Below, piece by piece: positions 7,165 to 15,659 of a stretch of 16,418 nucleotides of DNA. The notes under the pieces were generated by a model. The model was not told the origin of the DNA. It saw nothing but the letters and a program-made list of their open reading frames with translations, and did no database searches. Position numbers and translations under genes: made by a program. The stretch's first letter is position 1; each line of letters begins with the position of its first letter. The stretch is from JBMYTN01 sp049604415 (lineage in GTDB: Bacteria; Pseudomonadota; Alphaproteobacteria; Rhodospirillales; Rhodospirillaceae), in NCBI GenBank assembly GCA_049604415.1, contig JBMYTN010000069.1, positions 1-16,418 of the forward strand. Reading direction: 5' to 3'.

Positions 7165-7984
7165 ACTTCGCCGCGTAATAGTCTTTCCGGGCCTGATACC
7201 AGTCGGTTTTGGCGATCTCTGCGGCCTGCTGCCAGTAGCAGTCCACCAGCTCCGTATGCTGTTCGTAAAACGCCTTGCCGAACATCACATAGCCGACCCG
7301 TTTTTGTACCGGCGGTTCGACGCGGACGACTTGGTCCCGGAACCGGGGATTGGCCTCGATTTCCTGTTCAAAGTTATCGGCAATGCCGACGGCAAAGCGG
7401 GAGCGCTTGGACAAGAGCAGTTCCAACTGGTTCTCATAATCGGTGCGCTCATAGGGCTCTGCGCCGAGGTCCTCCAAGACCGGAATGATGGAGGACGAGC
7501 GTTCCACCGAGACCACGGCGCCAGCGATCAGGCTTTGCCAATCGGCGATGGCGGCGCTGTCATCGGCCCGGGCAAAGAGATGATAGGCATAGGCCCGCTG
7601 GGCCAGGGCTTCATTGGGTTTGCCATCCAGCATTGGATAGGCGCCATATTCGGCCCGCTCTGCTTTGTAGCTGCTGGCATAACCCGCCGAGACGGTCCCG
7701 GCTCTGACGGCTTTGAGCACGCGCGCCCAGGGCATGAACCGGAATTCGACGCTGGTCCCGCAAAGATCTGCTGCTTTCCGGGCCAGTTCGACATAATGTC
7801 CAGGGTCTGGTTCGATCAGTTCACCATCCTTGGACCGCGACCGTGTGCCCGCGCCCTCGGTGGTGGCGAGAATGAGCGTGGGGGTGTCCGGTGTGTTCTG
7901 GCCATGGGCGGACCCGGTGGCGGCCAGCATCAACGCCGATGCGAGCAAAATGGTGGATCCGAACCCAATTCCTGTGTGACTCAT
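7157..7984 (-). CDS. Exported solute-binding-like protein
   Basis: This 275-aa protein has an N-terminal signal peptide (hydrophobic core about residues 8-25, likely cleavage near SAHG-Q). The mature part has the shape of family-3 solute-binding proteins: an early strand PTLILATTEG, then FRFMPWARVLKAVRAGTVSAGYASSYKAER (the usual W-x-R-x-L and D/A-G-x-x segment), a hinge region near 120-150 and a C-terminal helix DWYQARKDYYAAKYE. No ABC permease or ATPase lies nearby, so it may be a stand-alone sensor subunit rather than a transporter part. It overlaps the following pseudogene by 8 bp and is divergent from the large sensor phosphatase, which has its own solute-binding domain. The ligand cannot be told. 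The start is the ATG at 7984; its ribosome site is weak. Confidence 0.75.
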   Translation of the reverse strand: MSHTGIGFGSTILLASALMLAATGSAHGQNTPDTPTLILATTEGAGTRSRSKDGELIEPDPGHYVELARKAADLCGTSVEFRFMPWARVLKAVRAGTVSAGYASSYKAERAEYGAYPMLDGKPNEALAQRAYAYHLFARADDSAAIADWQSLIAGAVVSVERSSSIIPVLEDLGAEPYERTDYENQLELLLSKRSRFAVGIADNFEQEIEANPRFRDQVVRVEPPVQKRVGYVMFGKAFYEQHTELVDCYWQQAAEIAKTDWYQARKDYYAAKYE

Positions 7985-8085
7985 CGGCCTGTTTTTCCCC
8001 TATGCCGTTGCCGTCGATCCGCTGGACCATAGCGCCCAAATTCTGTACCCCACCGGGGGAATGCTGTAAAGAAAGCCAGTCATTG

Positions 8086-8097
8086 ACCCATATGGGT
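8086..8097. promoter_or_regulatory. Perfect 12-bp palindrome in the divergent promoter region
   Basis: ACCCATATGGGT is a perfect palindrome in the 130-bp gap between the minus-strand solute-binding gene (start 7984) and the sensor gene (start 8115). It overlaps TTGACC (8083-8088) and is followed by TATAAC (8097-8102), so it lies among promoter-like sequences. A candidate operator controlling one or both directions is inferred; the regulator is unknown. Confidence 0.4.
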
Positions 8098-8114
8098 ATA
8101 ACCTTTGGAGCGTA

Positions 8115-11100
8115 GTGTTGATCCTTGGCCCGCCCCTTCTCCCAAAGACCCTTGCAGCATGGGCGGCTGTTGCGGTGCTTGGTCTGTTTGCTGTTCTTTT
8201 TGGGCCGACGCAAGGGATCGCACAAAGCAATGGGGCGGACAATCAGCAGCGGGTCGATGCCCTCGCCGACCTGGTCGCCAAGCCGATCTACGATCTGGAC
8301 CGGGAACAAATTCAGGCCATTGTTGAAAGCTTTGTTTCTCAGAACACGGATATCACCGGCATCCATATTGTCGAAAGTCTCGAAGACGAGACCATGCTGT
8401 CGTTTTATCAGGCGTCGGACGGGGGGGCCGTGTTTGGCGAGCCCCTCCCTGCTGACCTCCTCGCCATGCCGGTTTTGGTCTCCGACATCGTCTATCGCGA
8501 GGAACAGGTCGGCCTTTTGTCGGTCTATGTGGCGGATCAACAAAGCCTGGGCCTGACCCCAGTGGAACGGGCCTGGATTGCCCAGAACCCGGAGATCTCG
8601 GTCGGCGTGGAGGAGTGGTATCCCTTCATCCGCGTCGATCCGAATGGCAAGGTTGGCGGCATCGCCGGGGATTTCCTGGAGATTATTTTTGCGCGCACCG
8701 GCTTAAAAGCCAGGGTGGTGCCCGATATTTGGGCCAACCTGATCAGTGATTTTGAGCAGGGCACCATCGACCTGCTGCCCGCCACCTATTACACCGAGGA
8801 GCGGACGGGCTTTGGTCTTTACAGCGCGCCCTATTTTAGTGGCCGCGAGTTTCTCTATGTCCGGGACGACCGGCAGGACATCACCTCCTTTGAGGATCTA
8901 AGGGGCAAAAAACTCGCCATTCCCCGGGGCTTTGGCACCATCCCGAAAATCCAGCAGCGCTTTCCAGAGATCGAACTGGTCCTGACCGATAGCATTTTGG
9001 AATCGGTCTATACGGTGCTGAATGGCGAGGCCGATGCGACCTTTGAGCTGCAAATCGTCATGGAGCAACTGCTGCTCAGCGAGCTGATCACCGGCATCAA
9101 ACCCATTCCTCAAACCGTGTTTGAGGCCTCCGACCTCTTTCTGTTCTCCAACATCGATAAGCCGATCCTGCACCAGATCCTCTCGAAGGCTTTGGACAGC
9201 ATCACCGTTGAGGAGCGCCAGCAGATCCTGAGCAAATGGCTCGCCTCCGGAGCGGTGGCCGCGGCCCTCGACCCCGAGGATCTTGTCTCCCCGGAAGAGC
9301 AAGGCGTGCCGATCCTGCTGCAGATGGCGGTGATCAGTCTGTTGCTGCTGTTGGGGCTGTTCATTGCGATCTATGTGCTGGGGCGGATTGGCCGCCGGAG
9401 CAATCTGTCCGAATTGTTTGGCTCCCGGGCGTTCCGGGTTGGGGTGCTGATCGGGCTCAGTGTCCTGGTGGCCACGGTTGCGGTGATGAACTGGGTCGCC
9501 ATCACCCAGAGCAAGGCGCGGGCGGCGGAAAAAGTTGATCGCGAGCTGCAGATCGTCCTGTCGATCTCCATTGACCGGGTCGGGGCCTGGCTTGGCGAGC
9601 GGACTGCCCTGCTGACCCAGCTGGCCCTCAGCCCGGCATTGACCGAGATCACCGCAGACTTGGCCAACCTTGAGGACATTGCCGATCCAGCGACGCGGCT
9701 GGCCTTGCGCAATCGGGCCCGGATTTTCTTTGCCTCGACCTTCCAGGTGGGCTCGGAGGATTTCAGCCTTATCGCGCCGGACCATGGGATCTTGTTGTCG
9801 CGGCGCGATGCTGAGATCGGCACCAAGAGCCAGTTGGCGCGCCTGAGTGCCGAACAGTTTGACCAGGTGTTTGCGGGCGAGCCGGTGTTTATTCCGCCCA
9901 TTGCCGCCGCCCGGGTCGCCTCGGCCCCAAGCCCGATCACCCAGCTCATGGCCGGGTGGATCTATTTTGCCGTGCCGATTGTCGCGCCGGACGGCTCGGT
10001 GTTGGCGGCCTATGTGGAGCGGGTCAAGCCCGAAGCCGCCTTGTCCGACAGCCTGCGGCTCAGCCGGGTTGGGCTCTCCGGTGAAACCTATGCCGTCAGT
10101 GGTGATGGCAAGATGATCACCGAGAGCCGGTTCAAAAAAGATCTGCTCGCTTTGGGCTTCAAGCCGCGCTCCGACACCGGCCTGATCGACATTGATGTCC
10201 GCGAGCCCGGCGGTGACCTGACCCAGGGCTTTGTTGCCACCGATCCCATGACCAGCCGGCCCTTGACCCGGATGATGGGCGATGTGCTGCGGCTGCGCGA
10301 TGAAGGGCTTGGCCTTAAGCTGGGCAGTGCGGCCCCGGCGGAGTCCTTAACCTACCCGGCCAATGTGGAGGGTTATCCCGATTATCGCGGTGTCAAGGTG
10401 GTGGGGGCCTGGGTCTGGCTGGATGATCTCGGCTTTGGCTTGACCAGCGAGTTGGACCATGCCGAAGCCTATGCCGACTTTTTTGAATTCCGGCTCAACA
10501 TCCTGCTGATCTCGGCGATTGCGACCATTCTGGCGGTCAGCACCACCCTGTTCACTCTGTTGCTGGGCCAGCGCTCCCACCGTGATCTGATGCGCGCCCG
10601 CGATGTGCTGGAGGATCGGGTTGAGGAACGGACCTTGGAGCTGCGGGAGAGTGAGACCCGGGTCCGCAGCGTGATTGAAAACGCGGCGGATGGCATTGTG
10701 GTCATTGACCGCCTTGGGGTTGTGCAGACCTTCAGCCCGGCGGCCGAGCGGATCTTCGGCTATGCGGCGGCGGAAATTATTGGCCAAAATGTCAGCCTGC
10801 TGATGCCCGCATCCTTCCTATCGGATGCTGATGGCCAGACTGAGCATTCTATAGAGGCCCGGGCCGCTAGTATCATTGGCGCGACCCGGGAGACCTTGGG
10901 GCGGCGGAACACTGGCGAGGACTTCCCCATCGACCTTGCGGTTAGCGAAATGGTCATTGGCGAGGAGATCCTGTTCAACGGCATTGTCCGCGACATTTCC
11001 GAGCGCAAAGAGGCCGAGGCCAAGCGTAAAGAGGCCGAGCTGAAGCTGCGGGAGGCCTATAATGTCATCTCCGCCAGCATTGAATATGCCTCCCACATTC

Positions 11101-11822
11101 AGCGCTCGGTGCTGCCCCATCCCGACAGTTTTTCCACCGTCTTCAAAGACTATTTTGTGCTGTGGGAGCCCCGGGATGTGGTTGGCGGCGATGTCTATTG
11201 GAACCGGATTTGGGGCGACGGCATTTTGGTCATCCTGGCCGATTGCACCGGCCATGGGGTGCCGGGCGCGTTCATGACCTTGATCGCCACCGGGGCCTTG
11301 GACCGAGCCATGGAGGAGGTCCCGCCGGGCGAGGTTGGCCGCTTGGTGCAGCGCATGCATCAATTTGTGCAAATGAGCCTGAGCCAGCACACCGACAGTG
11401 GCGTATCCGATGATGGGCTGGAGCTCGGCGCGCTGTATCTTGATGCGGATCTCAGCGCCATGACCTTTGCGGGCGCGCGGTTTGAGCTCTTTGTCGTTTC
11501 CGGTTCAGAGGTTAAGGAGATCAAGGGCATCCGCAAGGGCATTGGCTACCGCCGCATTGCCTATGGTCAATCCTATGACGAGCATGCTGTCCCGGTCGGG
11601 CCGGGGGATCGGTTCTACATGACCACGGATGGGTTGACGGATCAGGTCGGCGGCGCGCGGGGCCGGATGTTTGGCAAAAAGCGCCTGATTACGCTGCTGG
11701 GGTCGATCCAGTCCCAGTCGATGCCGGACCAAAGCGCAGCGATCCAGGCGGCGCTAGAGGCCTATCAAGGCGACCAACCCAGGCGAGACGATATCGGGGT
11801 GATCGGGTTGGAGGTGCGGTAG
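8115..11822 (+). CDS. Membrane sensor: solute-binding + periplasmic sensor + PAS + SpoIIE phosphatase
   Basis: This 1235-aa protein starts at GTG 8115, preceded by TTTGGAG. Order of parts: signal anchor (12-32); a short periplasmic segment; an SBP_bac_3-like domain (about 145-375, beginning AQNPEISVGVEEWYPF); transmembrane helices at about 400-424 and 440-464; a second periplasmic region (465-792) with Cache-like features (GETYAVSGDGKMI); a helix at 793-817; a coiled coil (818-848); a PAS domain (about 848-962); another coiled coil; and a SpoIIE/PP2C-type phosphatase (about 985-1235). The phosphatase metal aspartates are visible: VGGD1026, D1043 in DCTGHG, D1172 in TTDGLTD and D1225/D1226 in RRDDIG. 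Such proteins usually dephosphorylate an anti-anti-sigma (STAS) partner; none lies in this window. It is divergent from two solute-binding genes that could share its ligand. Very large and doubly sensing, but intact. Confidence 0.85.
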   Translation: MLILGPPLLPKTLAAWAAVAVLGLFAVLFGPTQGIAQSNGADNQQRVDALADLVAKPIYDLDREQIQAIVESFVSQNTDITGIHIVESLEDETMLSFYQASDGGAVFGEPLPADLLAMPVLVSDIVYREEQVGLLSVYVADQQSLGLTPVERAWIAQNPEISVGVEEWYPFIRVDPNGKVGGIAGDFLEIIFARTGLKARVVPDIWANLISDFEQGTIDLLPATYYTEERTGFGLYSAPYFSGREFLYVRDDRQDITSFEDLRGKKLAIPRGFGTIPKIQQRFPEIELVLTDSILESVYTVLNGEADATFELQIVMEQLLLSELITGIKPIPQTVFEASDLFLFSNIDKPILHQILSKALDSITVEERQQILSKWLASGAVAAALDPEDLVSPEEQGVPILLQMAVISLLLLLGLFIAIYVLGRIGRRSNLSELFGSRAFRVGVLIGLSVLVATVAVMNWVAITQSKARAAEKVDRELQIVLSISIDRVGAWLGERTALLTQLALSPALTEITADLANLEDIADPATRLALRNRARIFFASTFQVGSEDFSLIAPDHGILLSRRDAEIGTKSQLARLSAEQFDQVFAGEPVFIPPIAAARVASAPSPITQLMAGWIYFAVPIVAPDGSVLAAYVERVKPEAALSDSLRLSRVGLSGETYAVSGDGKMITESRFKKDLLALGFKPRSDTGLIDIDVREPGGDLTQGFVATDPMTSRPLTRMMGDVLRLRDEGLGLKLGSAAPAESLTYPANVEGYPDYRGVKVVGAWVWLDDLGFGLTSELDHAEAYADFFEFRLNILLISAIATILAVSTTLFTLLLGQRSHRDLMRARDVLEDRVEERTLELRESETRVRSVIENAADGIVVIDRLGVVQTFSPAAERIFGYAAAEIIGQNVSLLMPASFLSDADGQTEHSIEARAASIIGATRETLGRRNTGEDFPIDLAVSEMVIGEEILFNGIVRDISERKEAEAKRKEAELKLREAYNVISASIEYASHIQRSVLPHPDSFSTVFKDYFVLWEPRDVVGGDVYWNRIWGDGILVILADCTGHGVPGAFMTLIATGALDRAMEEVPPGEVGRLVQRMHQFVQMSLSQHTDSGVSDDGLELGALYLDADLSAMTFAGARFELFVVSGSEVKEIKGIRKGIGYRRIAYGQSYDEHAVPVGPGDRFYMTTDGLTDQVGGARGRMFGKKRLITLLGSIQSQSMPDQSAAIQAALEAYQGDQPRRDDIGVIGLEVR

Positions 11823-12506
11823 GGAGGGTGGTGGTCATAGTCGTTTTGATTAGAGCGATATTCGACTTAAATATTTCTCAGAGATTCCAGGTTAGCCGAT
11901 ATTAATATTCATCGCATTTGTTGGGATCAGATATTTATCGGATATCTTGGAAATCCCCACATCAGTTTTTCAGGCTCGTGTTGCTTGGGTATCTAGCAAA
12001 GCTATGAGCTAAAGTAATGTGTTGTCTTGATTTTGTATAAGTACAGTGAGAGTGCACCCCTACCGGAAATTTAACTTAGAGAAGGGAGCGTTAGTCCTTG
12101 GTTCATTGATTTAACAAGAATATATGAATTGAGTGTACAGAAAAAATTATTTATAGAATGCAAGTTTATTCAAGTTATATTACGTTGGTAAGTCATTCAA
12201 TTTTAGTTGGTTAGAATGAAAAGTACATCTCGACTACTATTTTGATTGGATAAAGTTTAAATTTAGGCAATAGGGAAAGATTTTCATCAGTCAAGATAAA
12301 AATGGGTTACGATTTTGCTTTCTACGTGTTGACTCTAGGCATCATGGTTGATATATCCTAGTTTGATTTTATAAATGCAACTAGAGTGTGTAGTGTGGTT
12401 GAGTGCAGAGCAATTCAGAGAAAACCTCAGGCTCAAGGCGGTGCGTGCACGTTTATGTATTTCTTTAAGTTTAGTGTGTTAAGTTCTCCGACTCTGTAAT
12501 AAATTA
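11823..12506. other. AT-rich non-coding stretch at the left edge of the island
   Basis: About 680 bp with no open frame I can support on either strand. Composition drops sharply within some 30 bp of the phosphatase stop codon: line 12061-12120 is 22/60 G+C, against 42/60 in 4201-4260 of sdhA. A small GC-richer patch reading GAGAGTGCACCCCTACCGG is at about 12048-12066, and GTGC-gt-GCAC at 12441-12450. I find no tRNA, CRISPR array or clear terminator. It probably holds the promoter of the three-gene cassette and perhaps relics of older insertions. Confidence 0.55.
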
Positions 12507-13271
12507 GTGACGGTCAAAATGATCCCATCAGTTCACAGACAAGAGTGGTATGATATTTATACCAAGCCTGAGAGCAAGGCTCTTTGTGTGTTTGTGCACG
12601 GCTATGGTGGTAGTCATTCGAGTAAGCACTGGGGTAACGTTCCAGAATTAATTTCTTATGATCCTGAGCTTAATAATGTCGATTTTTGCTTTTGGGGATA
12701 TACTACAAGTCGTAGTTTTTTTGCAAATTTTTACCCTTTCATGAACAAGAGTAAGAAGTTATCATCTTTAGACTTGATTTCTTATAACCTTTGCTCCCAC
12801 CTCGAAACAATATTTTGTCAAAATCAATATCAAACGATTTTGTTGATTGGTCATAGCATGGGCGGTTTAATTTCTTGTTTAGCTGCTACAAAACTAATTG
12901 AATCAAGGTCAGAAGTCAATATTGATAGAATATTGTTGTATGCTACTCCGATGTCAGCTCCGGAAGTGGCTGTGGTTGGGTCAAGATTTGCCCCATTTAA
13001 TCCACATCTGAGACTGCTTGGAAACTCAAAGAAAATACATAATATTATGAAGGTCAAGGTTCCTATTATTCAGAGAAACTCGTGTCCAATTGACTATATT
13101 TTTTGTTGTGCCGACGAAGTTTTGGAATATGACGAAGGGGTCGAGTTTAAATCTAGAAAACATATTAATGCCCGACATAGTTGGATGCAGGACTCTTGTG
13201 ATTATTCAACCGAAGCCTATATCGCCCTTAAAAATTGGGTAGTTATGGCAGCTAAAGACTATAGACAGTAA
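12507..13271 (+). CDS. Serine alpha/beta hydrolase (lipase/esterase-like)
   Basis: This 254-aa protein, with a GTG start at 12507 (ATG at 12519 is an alternative; neither has a strong ribosome site), has a full hydrolase triad in view. HGYGG (31-35) forms the oxyanion region. LIGHSMGG (113-120) is the nucleophile elbow with Ser117. ADEVLE gives Asp203 and ARHSW gives His224. There is no signal peptide or transmembrane helix, so it should act in the cytoplasm. The fold is like DUF676/SERAC1-type lipases, which in bacteria often serve as effector domains of conflict systems; the substrate is unknown. The next gene starts one base after its stop, so the two are co-translated. It is AT-rich (26/60 G+C in 12541-12600) and unlike the core genes to the left, a sign of transfer. 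Confidence 0.8.
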   Translation: MTVKMIPSVHRQEWYDIYTKPESKALCVFVHGYGGSHSSKHWGNVPELISYDPELNNVDFCFWGYTTSRSFFANFYPFMNKSKKLSSLDLISYNLCSHLETIFCQNQYQTILLIGHSMGGLISCLAATKLIESRSEVNIDRILLYATPMSAPEVAVVGSRFAPFNPHLRLLGNSKKIHNIMKVKVPIIQRNSCPIDYIFCCADEVLEYDEGVEFKSRKHINARHSWMQDSCDYSTEAYIALKNWVVMAAKDYRQ

Positions 13272-13272
13272 A

Positions 13273-15042
13273 ATGACTTCGAACGAATTACATAGTCATT
13301 TTATATATGACTTTGACTCTAGGTCTCAAAGAGTCAAGCCATTTTCGCATTCTCTACAAAAACGATCTCAAGATGAAACATTTCAGTTTCATGATCAATA
13401 TGCTATTTCTCTACAAAACGATATTACAACTGTCGTGAATGACCTTCAGTTTGAAACGGCCAACAATATATCGTCTATGTACTCTGTTGACTTTGATGTT
13501 ATTGCTTCATCAATAGAGTGGAATAAAGCAGATAGTACGAATCAGTTATTTGCATCGCTTGATATTTATCTCAATCAAGATCAAACAATAATATTGCCAG
13601 GAACATTATTAGAAATGTTGAATCATTATGGACAGTTATCAGAAAAAATCGAAATGATAAAAAATGAAAACTCTGTAAAAAGTTTCATGAGCAATTTTAG
13701 TGAATCAAATCCATCTCATTTTTCAGATTGGGAAGGTTTTTACACGTCTTTCGTGAAGTTCAAAAATGCAGATATCGATGCAAAAGCTCTGCACACATTA
13801 TCTATTTTTAAACAAAGTTTGATTCTTCCCGAATGGAAAGCAATCAATTCGATTGATACTAGTATTTTTGAGAAATGTGTTGACTTGCTTTCCGTCGGAA
13901 ATCAATTGGGGAACTGGATAAGAAATAGAATAGATGCAATAAATTATACACACATATTCAACATGAACTCATTGTTCAATGATCAAGAAAAGAGATTTTT
14001 AATCATTTCGGATTCTGAATCATTGCATAGATTGGACAGTTTTGTGAGGGGACCCACCTCTGCACCTGGGTTTAATTCATACAGAAATTTTAATTTTGTA
14101 CGTTCTACAAGAGTAGCGGCAATTTATATGATTCTGATTAAATCAGCAGGAAGCCCAAGAAAGGCAGAGCGCTTAGCATTTAAGTTAATTCATAGTATAA
14201 GTGATTACAGAGTTAGACTGTATGATTTTTTTCAAGAAAATAGTAAAGGAGTAAAGCCAAATAATATTGAATTAAATGATAGTATCATCAATCTAATATC
14301 AATATTTGATAATATTCAGAATCAGATTGACAATAAAAATAAAGTAGAGGTGTTTAATAAAGCTTATGAAGAATCAAATCCTATGTCATTCTTTGATAAT
14401 TTGAATGATAATGTGGACAAAGTTTTGAAGCAAGGCGGGTATATGACATATTTAACCCGTACGGATTTACCATCTGAGAATTTTAAACTAGTTCAGTGTC
14501 AAAATGATGAACGTTTCACGTACATAAATGAATTCGAAATAGTTGATGAATTCAAGCGTTCAACGGCATACATTAGAACCTACGAAGACTATAGTGTATT
14601 TTTTACCTTTTCGGACGCGCCACTTACAGAGTTCTATGGTACCGTTAAAGAAATATTTAATTCAATACTAAACAATGTTACAAAGTCAAAATATGCATCA
14701 GTAGATAATTTTGAGGCTGTCAGAGTTATAATAGGTAATAGCAATTTGGAATATATTGAATTTGATCTAGATAGCTTTACTAAAATTGATCTTGAGAATT
14801 TGTGTCAGAAAGCAGATATCTTGCCCTCTGATGTATCTTTCCTTCGTTTTGATAACTCGATATTCTCGGCTTCAATGGAGGAAGATTTAATGGCAATTAG
14901 ATCGAAATATATTATAGAACAAGAGATTGCATTTTTCATAATGGAACTTGTAAATATTGATTATAAAAGTAAAGAAATAATTAAAGTCATTAAAAAATAT
15001 TATCAACATGCAAATAATAGATTGAGGCAAATAATTATTTGA
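13273..15042 (+). CDS. Unknown 589-aa protein with candidate PIN-like domain
   Basis: I do not recognise the whole protein. The N-terminal part (about 65-260) shows the order expected of a PIN-like nuclease: YSVDFDVI (Asp73/Asp75), then strand-helix TIILPGTLLEMLNHY with Glu114, then RIDAINYTHIF with Asp221, then RFLIISDSESLHRL with Asp247. A long insert (about 125-205) lies between the second and third elements. The remaining 330-589 is a mix of helices and strands with no motif I can name. No signal peptide or transmembrane segment is visible. It starts 1 bp after the hydrolase stop, so the two are tightly coupled. It is very AT-rich (12/60 G+C in 14281-14340). The coding region is certain; the nuclease assignment is inference from motif order. 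Confidence 0.8.
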   Translation: MTSNELHSHFIYDFDSRSQRVKPFSHSLQKRSQDETFQFHDQYAISLQNDITTVVNDLQFETANNISSMYSVDFDVIASSIEWNKADSTNQLFASLDIYLNQDQTIILPGTLLEMLNHYGQLSEKIEMIKNENSVKSFMSNFSESNPSHFSDWEGFYTSFVKFKNADIDAKALHTLSIFKQSLILPEWKAINSIDTSIFEKCVDLLSVGNQLGNWIRNRIDAINYTHIFNMNSLFNDQEKRFLIISDSESLHRLDSFVRGPTSAPGFNSYRNFNFVRSTRVAAIYMILIKSAGSPRKAERLAFKLIHSISDYRVRLYDFFQENSKGVKPNNIELNDSIINLISIFDNIQNQIDNKNKVEVFNKAYEESNPMSFFDNLNDNVDKVLKQGGYMTYLTRTDLPSENFKLVQCQNDERFTYINEFEIVDEFKRSTAYIRTYEDYSVFFTFSDAPLTEFYGTVKEIFNSILNNVTKSKYASVDNFEAVRVIIGNSNLEYIEFDLDSFTKIDLENLCQKADILPSDVSFLRFDNSIFSASMEEDLMAIRSKYIIEQEIAFFIMELVNIDYKSKEIIKVIKKYYQHANNRLRQIII

Positions 15043-15072
15043 TAGGAAATCAGCGTAAGTAGAGGGAGTTGG

Positions 15073-15564
15073 GTGTTGGACAAGAAGAAAGTGATATTGG
15101 ATTGGCTATCGTCAGATTCCAAACTCAAAGATACAATGAGGCCGAGGAATCAAATCCGTATAGTAGTTGTTATTGCGGATATGGTAGAAACACAGAACTG
15201 GAGAATACTAGATTCTTCTCAAGATATTAAGAGAAGGGCACTGAACCCGCAATTAGGCTTAGGTTTAGTAAATAATTCAATCTTGGAAAGAATTACAATA
15301 TTTAAAGGGGATGGAGAAGGAATCAAATTCAGGAATAAAGACTTCGTAGAAGACAGTAAAATCTATGTAGAAAGTTTTTTTGATGTTGAGGTGCTAGTAC
15401 CGGAAAGAGATCCCGGCGGCCCACCAATTTATGAAATTACACAAGTCGAAATCGATAAAACTGATCTTGAAGAAGGAAGGGTTTTTGAGGTCAGTGGTGT
15501 TGTTGACGTTTGGCGGGGTAAAAAAGACTACAAGAACAATCCATTTACGATAAAAAGCAAATAA
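15073..15564 (+). CDS. Small protein of unknown function (163 aa)
   Basis: This frame starts at GTG 15073 (TTG 15076 possible), with AGAGGGAG at 15061-15068 as ribosome site, 30 bp after the 589-aa gene and on the same strand. I recognise no family. The N-terminus is a short charged helix (LDKKKVILDWLSSDSKL), followed by a strand-rich body (RIRIVVVIADMVE-like core at about 27-39 and FFDVEVLVP near 104-112). A C-terminal part with EGRVFEVSGVVDVWRGKK may be another strand pair. No signal peptide, membrane segment or catalytic motif is seen. By position and composition it is the third member of the hydrolase cassette. It could be a regulatory or immunity-type partner, but that is only a guess from context. 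Confidence 0.65.
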   Translation: MLDKKKVILDWLSSDSKLKDTMRPRNQIRIVVVIADMVETQNWRILDSSQDIKRRALNPQLGLGLVNNSILERITIFKGDGEGIKFRNKDFVEDSKIYVESFFDVEVLVPERDPGGPPIYEITQVEIDKTDLEEGRVFEVSGVVDVWRGKKDYKNNPFTIKSK

Positions 15565-15602
15565 CTTATTAGAAATGGGTATATAACCAGTGCAAATACG
15601 GT

Positions 15603-15631
15603 ATTCACCTGACAGTGCCACCCTGTAGGTG
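15603..15631. repeat. Candidate terminal repeat of a decayed insertion sequence
   Basis: On the minus strand the sequence reads CACCTACAG...CTGTCAGGTGAATA, about 30 bp beyond the last codon of the decayed integrase-type transposase. CACCT-g-ACAG (15606-15615) can pair with CTGTAGGTG (15623-15631). Its place at the 3' side of the transposase remnant fits an IS end. The other end is not visible, so the exact tip is unsure. Confidence 0.4.
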
Positions 15632-15659
15632 CGATTAGGTTTCATTCGGCTGAGTGGGT

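Noticed and set aside
7052..8032. 326-codon plus-strand frame across the solute-binding gene
   Set aside because: It is antisense to a protein with a clear signal peptide and family shape, and it spans the overlap of two minus-strand genes.
8898..9785. 295-codon minus-strand frame inside the sensor gene
   Set aside because: Shadow of the solute-binding and membrane regions of the sensor; its translation has no motif.
12441..12450. GTGC-gt-GCAC short palindrome before the hydrolase
   Set aside because: The arms are only 4 bases, which is expected by chance in a stretch this long, and no promoter boxes of quality lie beside it.
11823..12506. Possible retron, CRISPR or tRNA in the AT-rich gap
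   Set aside because: No reverse transcriptase gene, regularly spaced repeats or cloverleaf-like sequence is visible.
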